Positions 34,516 to 42,186 of a stretch of DNA of 64,000 bases are shown in pieces (the first letter of the stretch is position 1; each line of letters begins with the position of its first letter). The stretch lies in contig NZ_JAFKCS010000008.1 in NCBI RefSeq assembly GCF_017255015.1, positions 1-64,000 of the forward strand. The letters run 5' to 3'. The notes below the pieces were generated by a model. It saw only the letters and a program-made list of their open reading frames with translations. It did no database searches and was not told the origin of the DNA. The position numbers were made by a program, and so were the translations under genes. The DNA is from Bowmanella yangjiangensis (lineage in GTDB: Bacteria > Pseudomonadota > Gammaproteobacteria > Enterobacterales > Alteromonadaceae).

Positions 34516-36096
34516 TTACTTTCCAATAGTTCCTACACTGAAACGCCGGATAATTTCGCGCACCGATGTAACGGTTTTCATCAATCTTTCACTGGCATTG
34601 AGTGAATTCTCGGCCGACTCGCGAGTTAACCTGGCACTGTCAGCAATTCCAACCACCTGCTGATTGATATGCTCAGCAACAGAACTTTGTTCTTCCACCG
34701 CTGCCGACATTTCATCTGTCAGTTCAGTGATCCTGCCAACAGCTTCGCTGATCCCGTCAAGTGCATCCCTGGTCTGATCAACGATTTCCACCCCTTTGGC
34801 TGCCGCGGCTTCTCCTTTACCTGAAACAGTCACAGCATTCTCAGCCCGTTTACTCAACACCGAGACAATACCATGAATTTTGTCTGTGGATTCCCGGGTT
34901 TTCATCGCCAGAGAGCGAACCTCGTCCGCCACAACACTAAATCCTCTGCCCTGTTCACCGGCCCTGGCCGCTTCAATGGCTGCATTCAGCGCCAACAAAT
35001 TGGTTTGCTCAGCAATTGTTGAAATAAGGCTGGCCGCTTGACCAATCTCACTGCTGGATTCGGCTAATTCACGCACAGTCTTGGCAATATCACTGACGGA
35101 ACCGCTAAGTTCATCTATTGCACGTTTTGCATCATTGGCCAGTTTGCCGCCGTCACGCACATTTTGTAGCGCTTGCCTGGCATTTTCTGCATTAGCCTGA
35201 ACATTGGCTGATACCTCTTGGATAGCGGTGGACATCTGAGTGATCGCCGAGGCAATTTGTTGGGTAGACTGATTCTGCGCATCACTCGATTTGGCTGCAG
35301 CATCTGACTCGCTATGCGTCTGATGCGCAATACCTTCAAGAACACCTGCGGCATCGGCAATTCTGGTTAAGGCTGTGCGGGTTCTGGCCAGTTCCGAGCC
35401 AAATGCCATTTTAGCCTGAGCTTGCAGCCCCACATCGTTGAAGTAGGTTTCTGCCACAAACGGATCTGAAAATGAATCTGGACTGATATCCAGCAGCGAC
35501 TGCCAATCTCGCCTGCCGGCATTCCTATTCCACCAAGCAGCAACGCAGGTCAATGCCAATACCACCAATCCTGCCTGCCAATCGGCCATCACCCAAACAA
35601 CTGCGCTGGCTATGATGCCGGGCAGAACACTCGGCATCATAGCCGCCCCGCGAGCCAGAATCTTGTCCCAGGCAGGGCGCGGTGGTTTCCCTTGCCTAAT
35701 CCGGTGATACATGGCTTCTGCCCGTGCCTTTTCACTGGACGTGGCAGAAATGCGTACTGATTCATATCCCACCAGTTGGTCGCCATCAAAAATGGGGGTA
35801 ACAAAAGCACTTACCCAGTAGTGATCACCATTTTTACGTCTGTTCTTGACCAATCCCATCCAGATCCGTCCCGCAGAAATAGTTGCCCACATGGCCTTAA
35901 ACACATCGGCAGGCATATCCGGATGCCGAACGATATTGTGTGGCTTGCCAATTAACTCTTCACGGGTGAAACCACTCACTTCGACAAAAGCATCATTGCA
36001 ATGCTGTATGATACCGCGGTGGTCAGTGCCAGAAATGAGGCGATACTCGGCAGGAATCGCGTAGTCTCTCTGGGTAACAGGCTGATTGTCCCTCAT
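34516..36096 (-). CDS. Aer-like PAS-containing methyl-accepting chemotaxis receptor
   Basis: 526 residues. Residues about 15-125 are a PAS domain ([56 protein letters not shown]), the FAD-binding type seen in the aerotaxis receptor Aer. Two short hydrophobic segments (about 150-190) anchor it without a periplasmic domain. The cytoplasmic part contains the MCP signalling hairpin with [20 protein letters not shown] and [19 protein letters not shown]. It should report redox or oxygen state to CheA/CheW. It is monocistronic. Its leader carries the terminator-like RNA structure described at 36207-36346. AGGAGATAGT lies just before the ATG. Confidence 0.93.
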   Translation of the reverse strand: MRDNQPVTQRDYAIPAEYRLISGTDHRGIIQHCNDAFVEVSGFTREELIGKPHNIVRHPDMPADVFKAMWATISAGRIWMGLVKNRRKNGDHYWVSAFVTPIFDGDQLVGYESVRISATSSEKARAEAMYHRIRQGKPPRPAWDKILARGAAMMPSVLPGIIASAVVWVMADWQAGLVVLALTCVAAWWNRNAGRRDWQSLLDISPDSFSDPFVAETYFNDVGLQAQAKMAFGSELARTRTALTRIADAAGVLEGIAHQTHSESDAAAKSSDAQNQSTQQIASAITQMSTAIQEVSANVQANAENARQALQNVRDGGKLANDAKRAIDELSGSVSDIAKTVRELAESSSEIGQAASLISTIAEQTNLLALNAAIEAARAGEQGRGFSVVADEVRSLAMKTRESTDKIHGIVSVLSKRAENAVTVSGKGEAAAAKGVEIVDQTRDALDGISEAVGRITELTDEMSAAVEEQSSVAEHINQQVVGIADSARLTRESAENSLNASERLMKTVTSVREIIRRFSVGTIGK

Positions 36097-36206
36097 ACTA
36101 TCTCCTAAAGGTATCCAGGATTTGTGTTGGTGTACTGATAACCAATTAGTCTACATTTGAAATTCATTCAACTAATGATTTCAGCCTAATAGTATGAGAG
36201 ATAAAG

Positions 36207-36245
36207 AAAAAAGGGCGGCAGCGCGAAGATTCGAACAAGCCGCCC
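36207..36245 (-). terminator. Terminator-like stem with six-T tract ahead of the chemoreceptor gene
   Basis: 7-bp all-G/C stem (36239-36245 with 36213-36219), 19-base loop, TTTTTT at 36212-36207. It follows no gene on this strand, which implies either a small RNA or premature termination of the chemoreceptor mRNA. Confidence 0.6.
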
Positions 36246-36346
36246 CGAGAGGGCAAGGGGGCGGAATCAACTGAGCATCCAGCCCGGTTGAACCGCTTAT
36301 CAAAACAACAACATGACAAGAATAATTAAACATAAAAATATTGCAA
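36207..36346 (-). ncRNA. Candidate structured leader or small RNA with alternative terminator hairpins
   Basis: On the minus strand a possible promoter (TTGCAA 36346-36341, 16 bases, TATTCT 36324-36319) precedes about 105 bases ending in a terminator-like element: GGGCGGC (36245-36239) pairs perfectly with GCCGCCC (36219-36213) and is followed by six T bases. Most of the left arm can instead pair upstream: CCGCCCC (36264-36258) with GGGGCGG (36246-36240), 7 perfect pairs. The two stems exclude each other, as in attenuators. The chemoreceptor gene starts 110 bases downstream. No known riboswitch class was recognised. Confidence 0.4.
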
Positions 36347-36460
36347 GTTTATGAAATATTTTATTCCTAATTGTTTTTTTACCGGTACGCATGAAAACTC
36401 ATCAAAAGCCAGTGAGGTTGCTGTCAGAGGCAATGCTAGTCAATTGAAACAACATAACCT

Positions 36461-36495
36461 GGAGGCCCCAATCCTCCTTCCCCCATGCATGGGGG
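36461..36495. repeat. Two adjacent inverted repeats upstream of the D-glutamate/oxoproline operon
   Basis: GGAGG (36461-36465) pairs with CCTCC (36473-36477), and CCCCC-ATGCAT-GGGGG at 36480-36495 is a perfect 16-bp palindrome. Both lie 125-160 bases ahead of the operon start. The rest of 36347-36618 shows no gene. Confidence 0.4.
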
Positions 36496-36618
36496 TTATG
36501 CGACGAGCAAAAACAAGCAATGGTCACAAGGCAGGAAAGCGTCAGAATTGAGGTATATTGCCGCCAGTCGCGGTCAGGCCCATAATTTGGTCGTCCATTT
36601 TTCAATCAGGAGTATGTA

Positions 36619-37419
36619 TTGTCTGCTCAACTCAAAGCCACGCTAAATCCCTATCAGCTGCGCCAGGAAATTCGTCAGGGCCTGCATCAGGGCAATACAT
36701 CTGGGCTGGCTGCCGGGTATGTACAATGCAACCTGGCGATTTTACCGGCCGATTATGCCAATGAGTTTCTGCGCTTTTGTCAGTTAAACCCCAAGCCATG
36801 CCCGCTGATAGGCATGGCAGACAAGCCTGGGGATTTTATGCTGCCGCAGGTTGGCCAGGATGTGGATATCCGTACCGATGTACCTGCCTATGAAATTTTT
36901 GAGCACGGGGAGCACAAAGCGCGGGTTCACGATCTTCTCGACTTTTGGCGCGATGACCTGGTGACATTTATGCTCGGCTGCTCTTTTTCCTTTGAAGAGC
37001 CCTTACTGGCTGACGGCCTGGAAATTCGCAACATTACTGAAAAAGTAAACGTGCCCATGTACCGCACCAATATTGCCTGCCAACCAGCCGGGCGCTTCGG
37101 AGGCAACATGGTGGTCAGTATGCGGCCGATGAAAGCAGCCGATGCCATCCGTGCTATCCAGATCTGTAGTCGCTTTCCTGCTGTACATGGTGCGCCTGTT
37201 CATTTGGGTGACCCGGCCCAAATCGGCATTGCGGATATCAACAAGCCGGATTTTGGCGATGCAGTCAGTATTAAAGAGGGTGAAATGCCGGTCTTCTGGG
37301 CATGCGGCGTGACACCACAAATGGCCATTCGCCATGCCAAACCGCCATTTTGCATTACTCATAGCCCTGGCTGCATGCTGGTTACAGACCTGCTTAACAG
37401 CCGACTATCTATCCTGTAG
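36619..37419 (+). CDS. DUF1445 putative hydro-lyase (YcsI-like), N-terminal half of a D-glutamate cyclase
   Basis: 266 residues from a TTG start at 36619, chosen because AGGAG (36608-36612) sits 6 bases before it and no in-frame ATG competes. The whole protein is a DUF1445 domain: [102 protein letters not shown]. In animals this domain forms the first half of the mitochondrial D-glutamate cyclase DGLUCY; in B. subtilis (YcsI) it lies next to the 5-oxoprolinase genes as here. It opens a five-gene operon. The second half of DGLUCY, DUF4392, is the last gene of the same operon. Confidence 0.9.
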   Translation: MSAQLKATLNPYQLRQEIRQGLHQGNTSGLAAGYVQCNLAILPADYANEFLRFCQLNPKPCPLIGMADKPGDFMLPQVGQDVDIRTDVPAYEIFEHGEHKARVHDLLDFWRDDLVTFMLGCSFSFEEPLLADGLEIRNITEKVNVPMYRTNIACQPAGRFGGNMVVSMRPMKAADAIRAIQICSRFPAVHGAPVHLGDPAQIGIADINKPDFGDAVSIKEGEMPVFWACGVTPQMAIRHAKPPFCITHSPGCMLVTDLLNSRLSIL

Positions 37420-37426
37420 GTGACGT

Positions 37427-38149
37427 ATGCTGCTGAATTGCGATCTAGGTGAAAGTTTCGGCAACTGGAAAATGGGTCTGGATGACCAGGTGATGCCCTT
37501 CATCGATCAGGCCAATATCGCCTGTGGTTTCCATGCTGGTGACCCGGATGTGATGCATCGCACCCTGCTGTTAGCGAAACAAAATCAAGTCAGCATAGGT
37601 GCACATCCCGCTTATCTGGATCTACAGGGTTTTGGGCGCCGTTCTATGCAACTCACCCGTCAGGAAATCATCAACCTGTTGCATTACCAAATTGGCGCAC
37701 TCAGTGCCATGGCCACAGTACATGGCATGCAACTGAGTTATGTAAAACCTCACGGCGCCTTGTACAACGACATGATGGCCAAGCCCGCAGTATTTGAAGC
37801 AGTAGTTGAGGCTATTGACAGCTTCCCGCACAAACTGAAGTTGATGATTCTTGCTACTGCAGAGTCCGATCAATATCAAAAGGCGGCTGGACAAGTACCG
37901 CTGTTGTTTGAGGCATTTGCTGACCGACGTTATCAGGACAACGGCCATCTCACCCCTCGCAGTCAGCCGGATGCTGTATTGGATACCGAGCAAACCCTGC
38001 AGCAAGTGAAATTGCTGGCAGCGGAAGGCACAGTGATCACCCAAAGCGGCCGTAAGCTGGCATTAAATCCTGATACGTTATGTGTGCATGGTGATAATCC
38101 CCATGCTCTGGCCATGGTCAGACAGATCCGGGATCTGTTGCCACGATGA
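37427..38149 (+). CDS. pxpA: 5-oxoprolinase subunit A (LamB/YcsF family)
   Basis: 240 residues. One of three subunits of the ATP-dependent prokaryotic enzyme that opens 5-oxoproline to glutamate. Family signatures: LLNCDLGESFGNWKMGLDD at the N-terminus, ANIACGFHAGDPDVM (about 31-45), VSIGAHPAYLDLQGFGRR, YVKPHGALYNDM and VCVHGDNPHALAMV-like LCVHGDNPHAL near the end. These are the metal-binding and active-site segments of the YcsF fold. GTAGGTG precedes the ATG. Its stop overlaps the pxpB start by 4 bases. Confidence 0.96.
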   Translation: MLLNCDLGESFGNWKMGLDDQVMPFIDQANIACGFHAGDPDVMHRTLLLAKQNQVSIGAHPAYLDLQGFGRRSMQLTRQEIINLLHYQIGALSAMATVHGMQLSYVKPHGALYNDMMAKPAVFEAVVEAIDSFPHKLKLMILATAESDQYQKAAGQVPLLFEAFADRRYQDNGHLTPRSQPDAVLDTEQTLQQVKLLAAEGTVITQSGRKLALNPDTLCVHGDNPHALAMVRQIRDLLPR

Positions 38150-38859
38150 GCCAGTATCCGATGATCCAGACAGCGGGCGAGAACTGCCTGATACTCTATG
38201 TGGCAGAGCAGTCCGGGCCCGACGTAGCAAACCAGATTGCAGCCTTACTGCCTGGCTTAAGAACGGTGTTTGGTCGTTACCTGGTGGACGTTACGCCCTC
38301 TTACAACTCCATATTGATCCAATATGACTGCCTGCAGATTGATCATTTTCAGGCCAGGGCCCTGCTTCAAAAAGTACTCAGCCTGCCACAGCAAAGCAGC
38401 AGTCTGGCCGGTAAGCTGGTTGAATTGCCGGTTTACTACAGTGAGCAAAGCGGCCCTGACTTATCAGCACTGGCACAGCGCGCTGGTTTGTCCGTTCAGG
38501 ACGTAATCGACATCCATCAAGGGCAGGAATATCGGGTCTATGCCATAGGCTTTGCACCAGGTTTTGCTTATCTGGGTGAAGTGGATGCACGTATCGCTGC
38601 ACCACGTTTAGCCACGCCCCGCAAGAAAGTTCCTAAAGGCGCGGTAGCCATAGCTGATCGTCAGACTGCGGTGTATCCGGCCATGTCGCCTGGCGGCTGG
38701 AATCTGGTAGGTTTATGCCCAACGCCCATGTTCAATCCGCTTAGCGAGCCCCATATGCCAGTGCAAGTGGGTGACAGAGTGCGCTTTGTGGCGATCAGTC
38801 AGGATGAGTTTGTTGGACTGGGTGGCGATCTTTCACAGCTGGCAGGAGGCATTAGCTGA
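38146..38859 (+). CDS. pxpB: 5-oxoprolinase subunit B (KipI family)
   Basis: 237 residues. Contains the allophanate-hydrolase subunit-1 domain: N-terminal half with LLPGLRTVFGRYLVDVTPSY, then the cyclophilin-like half with YAIGFAPGFAYLGEVD, PRLATPRKKVPKGAVAIAD, and YPAMSPGGWNLVG. With PxpA and PxpC it forms the 5-oxoprolinase complex; the related B. subtilis KipI was first known as an inhibitor of sporulation kinase KinA. It overlaps pxpA by 4 bases and shares one base with the pxpC start. A His in LVDVTP-adjacent position is not obvious, so no catalytic residue is assigned. Confidence 0.95.
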   Translation: MSQYPMIQTAGENCLILYVAEQSGPDVANQIAALLPGLRTVFGRYLVDVTPSYNSILIQYDCLQIDHFQARALLQKVLSLPQQSSSLAGKLVELPVYYSEQSGPDLSALAQRAGLSVQDVIDIHQGQEYRVYAIGFAPGFAYLGEVDARIAAPRLATPRKKVPKGAVAIADRQTAVYPAMSPGGWNLVGLCPTPMFNPLSEPHMPVQVGDRVRFVAISQDEFVGLGGDLSQLAGGIS

Positions 38860-39803
38860 TGTTTAGGGTACTGAAGCCGGGCATGATGAGCCTGCTCACC
38901 GACGCTGGTCGCTTTGGCCAGGCTGGCCTGGGTCTGACCCAGGGTGGACCGGTGGATCCTTTTGCTTTTGGTATGGCAAATATTCTGGCGGGTAATACTG
39001 CGCAATGCACGGCATTGGAAGTCACCATGGGTGGCTTAAAGCTTGAAGCGCGTCAGGATGCACTTATCTGCGTCACAGGCGCACCGCTTGAACTAACAGT
39101 CGATGAACAGCCGCAACCGCTATGGCAGAGCATCAAGATCAAAGCCGGTAGCCACATAGAACTTGGTATGCAAACAGCCGGACTGCGCACTTACCTGGCG
39201 GTTCATGGCGGCTTTGACATCCGCCCCGCCTTTGGCAGTAGCAGCACCGTTGTGCGTGAAGGCATTGGTGGATTGAAGGGCGGTAAACTGAATGCAGGTG
39301 ATGAATTGCCTATTGGCGAAGCGGTTGAACAGGCTGTGCGCAAAAAACTGCCAGAATCTGCTATTCCCCAATACCAGCACAACATCACAGTAAGTTTGAT
39401 TCCCGCTTACCAATATGCGGCGTTTTCTGCCACCAGCCGGGCGGTGTTTTTTAGCAGTACCTACCAGGTCAGTAACCAAGCCGACCGTATGGGCTATCGT
39501 CTGCAAGGGCCTAGTGTTGCCAGCAATACCACTAGCATGCTGTCAGAAGGCATTGCTTTGGGTGCTGTACAGGTTCCTGCTGACGGGCAACCCATAGTAT
39601 TACTCAATGACCGCCAAACCATCGGCGGCTATCCAAAACTGGGTTCTGTACTGTCCCTAGACTGCGCCAGATTGGGCCAGTGTCGCCCCGGAGCAAATAT
39701 CCAATTTGAACTTATCAGCCTGGAGCAGGCGCATAATCAACTTATGCTTCACCATGCCCGCCAACAACGCTTGCTGACACACCTGGAAGAACTTGATGAG
39801 TGA
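38859..39803 (+). CDS. pxpC: 5-oxoprolinase subunit C (KipA/AHS2 family)
   Basis: 314 residues. Biotin-dependent-carboxyltransferase-like AHS2 domain without a biotin-carboxylase partner: FRVLKPGMMSLLTDAGRFGQ, LGLTQGGPVDPFAFGMAN, TALEVTMGGLKLEA, TYLAVHGGFDIRPAFGSSST, SNQADRMGYRLQGP, and QTIGGYPKLGSVLSLDCARL are all family segments. It completes the PxpABC complex that converts 5-oxoproline plus ATP to glutamate. It shares one base with pxpB and overlaps the DUF4392 gene by 8 bases, so all five genes are tightly coupled. Confidence 0.95.
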   Translation: MFRVLKPGMMSLLTDAGRFGQAGLGLTQGGPVDPFAFGMANILAGNTAQCTALEVTMGGLKLEARQDALICVTGAPLELTVDEQPQPLWQSIKIKAGSHIELGMQTAGLRTYLAVHGGFDIRPAFGSSSTVVREGIGGLKGGKLNAGDELPIGEAVEQAVRKKLPESAIPQYQHNITVSLIPAYQYAAFSATSRAVFFSSTYQVSNQADRMGYRLQGPSVASNTTSMLSEGIALGAVQVPADGQPIVLLNDRQTIGGYPKLGSVLSLDCARLGQCRPGANIQFELISLEQAHNQLMLHHARQQRLLTHLEELDE

Positions 39804-40641
39804 CGCTCTACTTCACCTTAGCCGTCAGATAGAAGATCTGCTGGTTGCGCGCAATATCCGTGGAATGCAGAGCCTCCAGGCTGCATTGTCGCCAGGCTAC
39901 TTGTTGCGTGCCGCAACTTTGCTAAACGATAATCCGGGCACCGTATTAATAGGTACAGGTTTTCCGGTCACTGACACCTTTGAAACAGACGGCCCGGTTG
40001 GCGCTGTTGCACTGTACAACGCCCTGTTAACCCTCGGCTACAAGCCTGTACTGGTATGCGGCGAGCCGCTGTTTAGCGCTTTATCCAGCGACTATCAGTG
40101 CATTCGGATTCGAGACAATGAGCTCCCGGAAGCTCGCCGTGAGACCCGTCAGCTTCTGGAGCAATATGCCCCTAGTCTGGTGATATCCATTGAACGTCCG
40201 GGTCTTAGTGCAGACGGACGTTATTACAACATGCGCAGCGAAGATATCAGTGACCGCTGTGCCTGCTATGACTATTTTCTGATTGATTCCCAGTGCCCAA
40301 CTATCGCTATCGGGGACGGTGGCAACGAGATAGGTATGGGGAAAGTACTGGACGCGGTGAAATCACTCAACATAGTTCCGGCAGTGACCAGTTGCGATGA
40401 ACTGGTGGTGGCCGATGTATCAAACTGGGCTGCCTACGGTATTCTTGCCTTGTTGGGTAAACTTCGCGGTGTGGATTTACTGGAAGGCATACAGCCAGAG
40501 CAAATTCTCACTTATCTGTCGAAGCGTGGCAGTGTTGATGGGGTTACCAGAGAAAATACCTTAACCGAAGATAGTTTGTGCTTCAGCGCAGGTGTTGAAT
40601 TGATTGAACAGATCCGCGACGTCTGGCGGTCAGCCCCCTAA
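39796..40641 (+). CDS. DUF4392 protein, C-terminal half of a D-glutamate cyclase
   Basis: 281 residues from the ATG at 39796 (GGAAGA upstream; a TTG three bases earlier is the only nearby alternative). A single DUF4392 domain: VLIGTGFPVTDTFETDGPVG, YKPVLVCGEP, LVISIERPGLSADGRYYNMR, CPTIAIGDGGNEIGMGKVLD, and SNWAAYGILALLG. The ERPG and GIGDGGNEIGMGK-type segments are the most conserved in the mammalian D-glutamate cyclase, where this domain follows DUF1445 in one chain. Here the halves are separate genes at the two ends of the pxp operon. The enzyme would turn D-glutamate into 5-oxo-D-proline; the separate-subunit arrangement is inference. Confidence 0.9.
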   Translation: MSDALLHLSRQIEDLLVARNIRGMQSLQAALSPGYLLRAATLLNDNPGTVLIGTGFPVTDTFETDGPVGAVALYNALLTLGYKPVLVCGEPLFSALSSDYQCIRIRDNELPEARRETRQLLEQYAPSLVISIERPGLSADGRYYNMRSEDISDRCACYDYFLIDSQCPTIAIGDGGNEIGMGKVLDAVKSLNIVPAVTSCDELVVADVSNWAAYGILALLGKLRGVDLLEGIQPEQILTYLSKRGSVDGVTRENTLTEDSLCFSAGVELIEQIRDVWRSAP

Positions 40642-40651
40642 CGCCTCTGCA

Positions 40652-40676
40652 GGCCACGTAATTCGCGGCCTTTTTT
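40652..40676 (+). terminator. Rho-independent terminator of the D-glutamate/oxoproline operon
   Basis: GGCC at 40652-40655 pairs with 40667-40670, with two further inner pairs across one mismatch, followed by TTTTTT. It lies 10 bases after the last stop codon. Confidence 0.8.
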
Positions 40677-40747
40677 GTTCAGACCATCGAGAATATCTTT
40701 CGCTTACTGCCAACAAACAATAAAGTATTACTTATTCGACAACGAAT

Positions 40748-40761
40748 AATAATCGATTATT
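40748..40761. promoter_or_regulatory. 14-bp perfect palindrome upstream of the lysR-type gene
   Basis: AATAAT-CG-ATTATT is perfectly symmetric and lies 42 bases before the LysR start. LysR proteins usually bind such interrupted AT-rich repeats near their own promoter. Function is inferred. Confidence 0.35.
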
Positions 40762-40802
40762 TTTACCTGCCAGGGGTAAAGTCAGCTAAGGAGTAGGGAC
40801 TT

Positions 40803-41708
40803 ATGGCACTTTCGTTGGAGCAGTTGGAAGCATTTATGGCTGCCGTTGAAACCGGCAGTTTTTCTGCCGCCGCCCGCAAGTTGGGTAAAGCGCAGTCATC
40901 TGTCAGTGGCTTAATCAGTAATCTGGAGTCTGACACCGGTTTACCTTTGTTTGATCGCAGCACCCGTGAACCCCGCTTAACCCGCCAAGGCCAAGCGCTG
41001 TTGGAAGACATCAAGTCTGTACTAAAGAGCCACAATCATCTTCGTTACCGGGTCAGCAACCTCGCTGACAAAGTTGAGCTGGAAATTGGCCTGGCCTATG
41101 ACAACCAATTGATTAACGACCAGCAGATAAAGCAGTTGCTAAATGACTTTGAACAACAATTCCCCAGCACTTCGTTGCGATTACTGCATGCTGCCCAACA
41201 CGGCGCCTATAGGTTGCTTGATGAGCACAAAGTGGATCTCGCCATTGGCCTCAGACATCCCGACAGTGCAGCGCGTTTCGGCGTGACAAGCATTGGACAG
41301 GTGCAATTTGCCAAAGTGGCCAGTGCCGATCACCCACTTGTTGAGCTAAAGGAATTAAGTGATCAGGATCTGCAGCAACATCGGCAGTTAAAGTTTGTTG
41401 ATACACAAGCGCACAGCGAGAGTATCCGCCCAGGTGGAAGCAATGCGTGGTACTGCAACGCACCTGAGACCCTGCTATCTATGCTGAGGATGGGTCTTGG
41501 CTGGGCAGACCTGCCCTTGCCATGGGTAGAAAAAGAGCTGCAAAGCGGGCAAGTAGTGCACCTGCACAGCCACCATCAGGCCACATCCTTTCCACAATCA
41601 CTGGACATTATGTGGCGACGAGAAGGCGAAGCTGGCAAATGTCAGCAATGGCTGCGTAACCGGCTTGAGCTGCAGCTAACGCAAAGTTATCAGCCACAGC
41701 CCTGCTAG
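40803..41708 (+). CDS. LysR-family transcriptional regulator
   Basis: 301 residues. Residues 1-60 are the LysR helix-turn-helix (LSLEQLEAFMAAVETGSFSA, ARKLGKAQSSVSGLISNLE, FDRSTREPRLTRQG). Residues about 90-300 are the periplasmic-binding-like effector domain (LEIGLAYDNQLINDQQIKQL, VDLAIGLRHPD, MLRMGLGWADLPLPWVEKEL). AAGGAG lies 9 bases before the ATG. It stands alone, on the same strand just after the D-glutamate/oxoproline operon and its terminator, so it may control that operon, but nothing in the sequence proves it. Inducer unknown. Confidence 0.9.
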   Translation: MALSLEQLEAFMAAVETGSFSAAARKLGKAQSSVSGLISNLESDTGLPLFDRSTREPRLTRQGQALLEDIKSVLKSHNHLRYRVSNLADKVELEIGLAYDNQLINDQQIKQLLNDFEQQFPSTSLRLLHAAQHGAYRLLDEHKVDLAIGLRHPDSAARFGVTSIGQVQFAKVASADHPLVELKELSDQDLQQHRQLKFVDTQAHSESIRPGGSNAWYCNAPETLLSMLRMGLGWADLPLPWVEKELQSGQVVHLHSHHQATSFPQSLDIMWRREGEAGKCQQWLRNRLELQLTQSYQPQPC

Positions 41709-41734
41709 CCCAGCGGCATTGCCTGCTGATTCAG

Positions 41735-41761
41735 AGGTTAACAACCAGGGGTTGTTGACCT
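41735..41761. terminator. 12-bp hairpin after the lysR-type gene
   Basis: Arms 41735-41746 and 41750-41761 pair over 12 positions with one G-T wobble and a 3-base loop, starting 27 bases after the stop codon. No T run follows, so it may be a termination or mRNA-stability element. Apart from a possible small ORF, 41762-42186 holds nothing I can identify. Confidence 0.4.
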
Positions 41762-41806
41762 AATAACACCAATCCAATGCCAGACTGATATGCCCCGTAT
41801 GTCAGT

Positions 41807-41941
41807 CTATAGCAACGCGCTGGTGCGCGCATTTAGGTCATCACGGCACGGGCTCTGACAATCCGCCGTTGCCAATAAAGACAGGGCCAGAACGCTGACA
41901 ATAGGGTTGAGTCGGTGTGCTTTATGATTCCATTGATGCAT
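41807..41941 (-). CDS. Possible small exported or lipoprotein-like ORF, 44 residues
   Basis: Minus-strand ATG at 41941, stop at 41807. It starts MHQWNHKAHRLNPIVSVLAL and continues SLLATADC, a short basic N-terminus, a hydrophobic stretch and a lipobox-like LATADC (Cys28), then a 16-residue polar tail. A GAGAGAAG sequence just upstream could bind ribosomes. It lies alone in a 480-base gap. Length and composition suit a tiny lipoprotein, but chance cannot be excluded and no family is recognised. Confidence 0.3.
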   Translation of the reverse strand: MHQWNHKAHRLNPIVSVLALSLLATADCQSPCRDDLNARTSALL

Positions 41942-42186
41942 GGTCTTCTCTCAAGTTTTACGGATTATTGGCGAACGCTGTTATTCGCCGACCTGGTTAA
42001 AACGAACCAAACAAGCAATTTGGGAATAGAATGAAAAAATTACGTTAAAAATATGCTGACTAGCGCGTGCTGATGATGTCCAATTCGCCCCTTATGTGTG
42101 AGGCACCATAGAGATAATGAAAGGCTTCTGGCAGAATAACCGAGGATTACCCCACAGACTCAACGGACTGAATCACTAAACAGACC

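Noticed and set aside
36213-36300. Possible tRNA gene or fragment on the minus strand (GTTCGAATC and GCTCAGTTG motifs)
   Set aside because: The TTCGAAT loop has no pairing T stem and no acceptor stem forms; the segment is better explained as terminator and competing hairpin.
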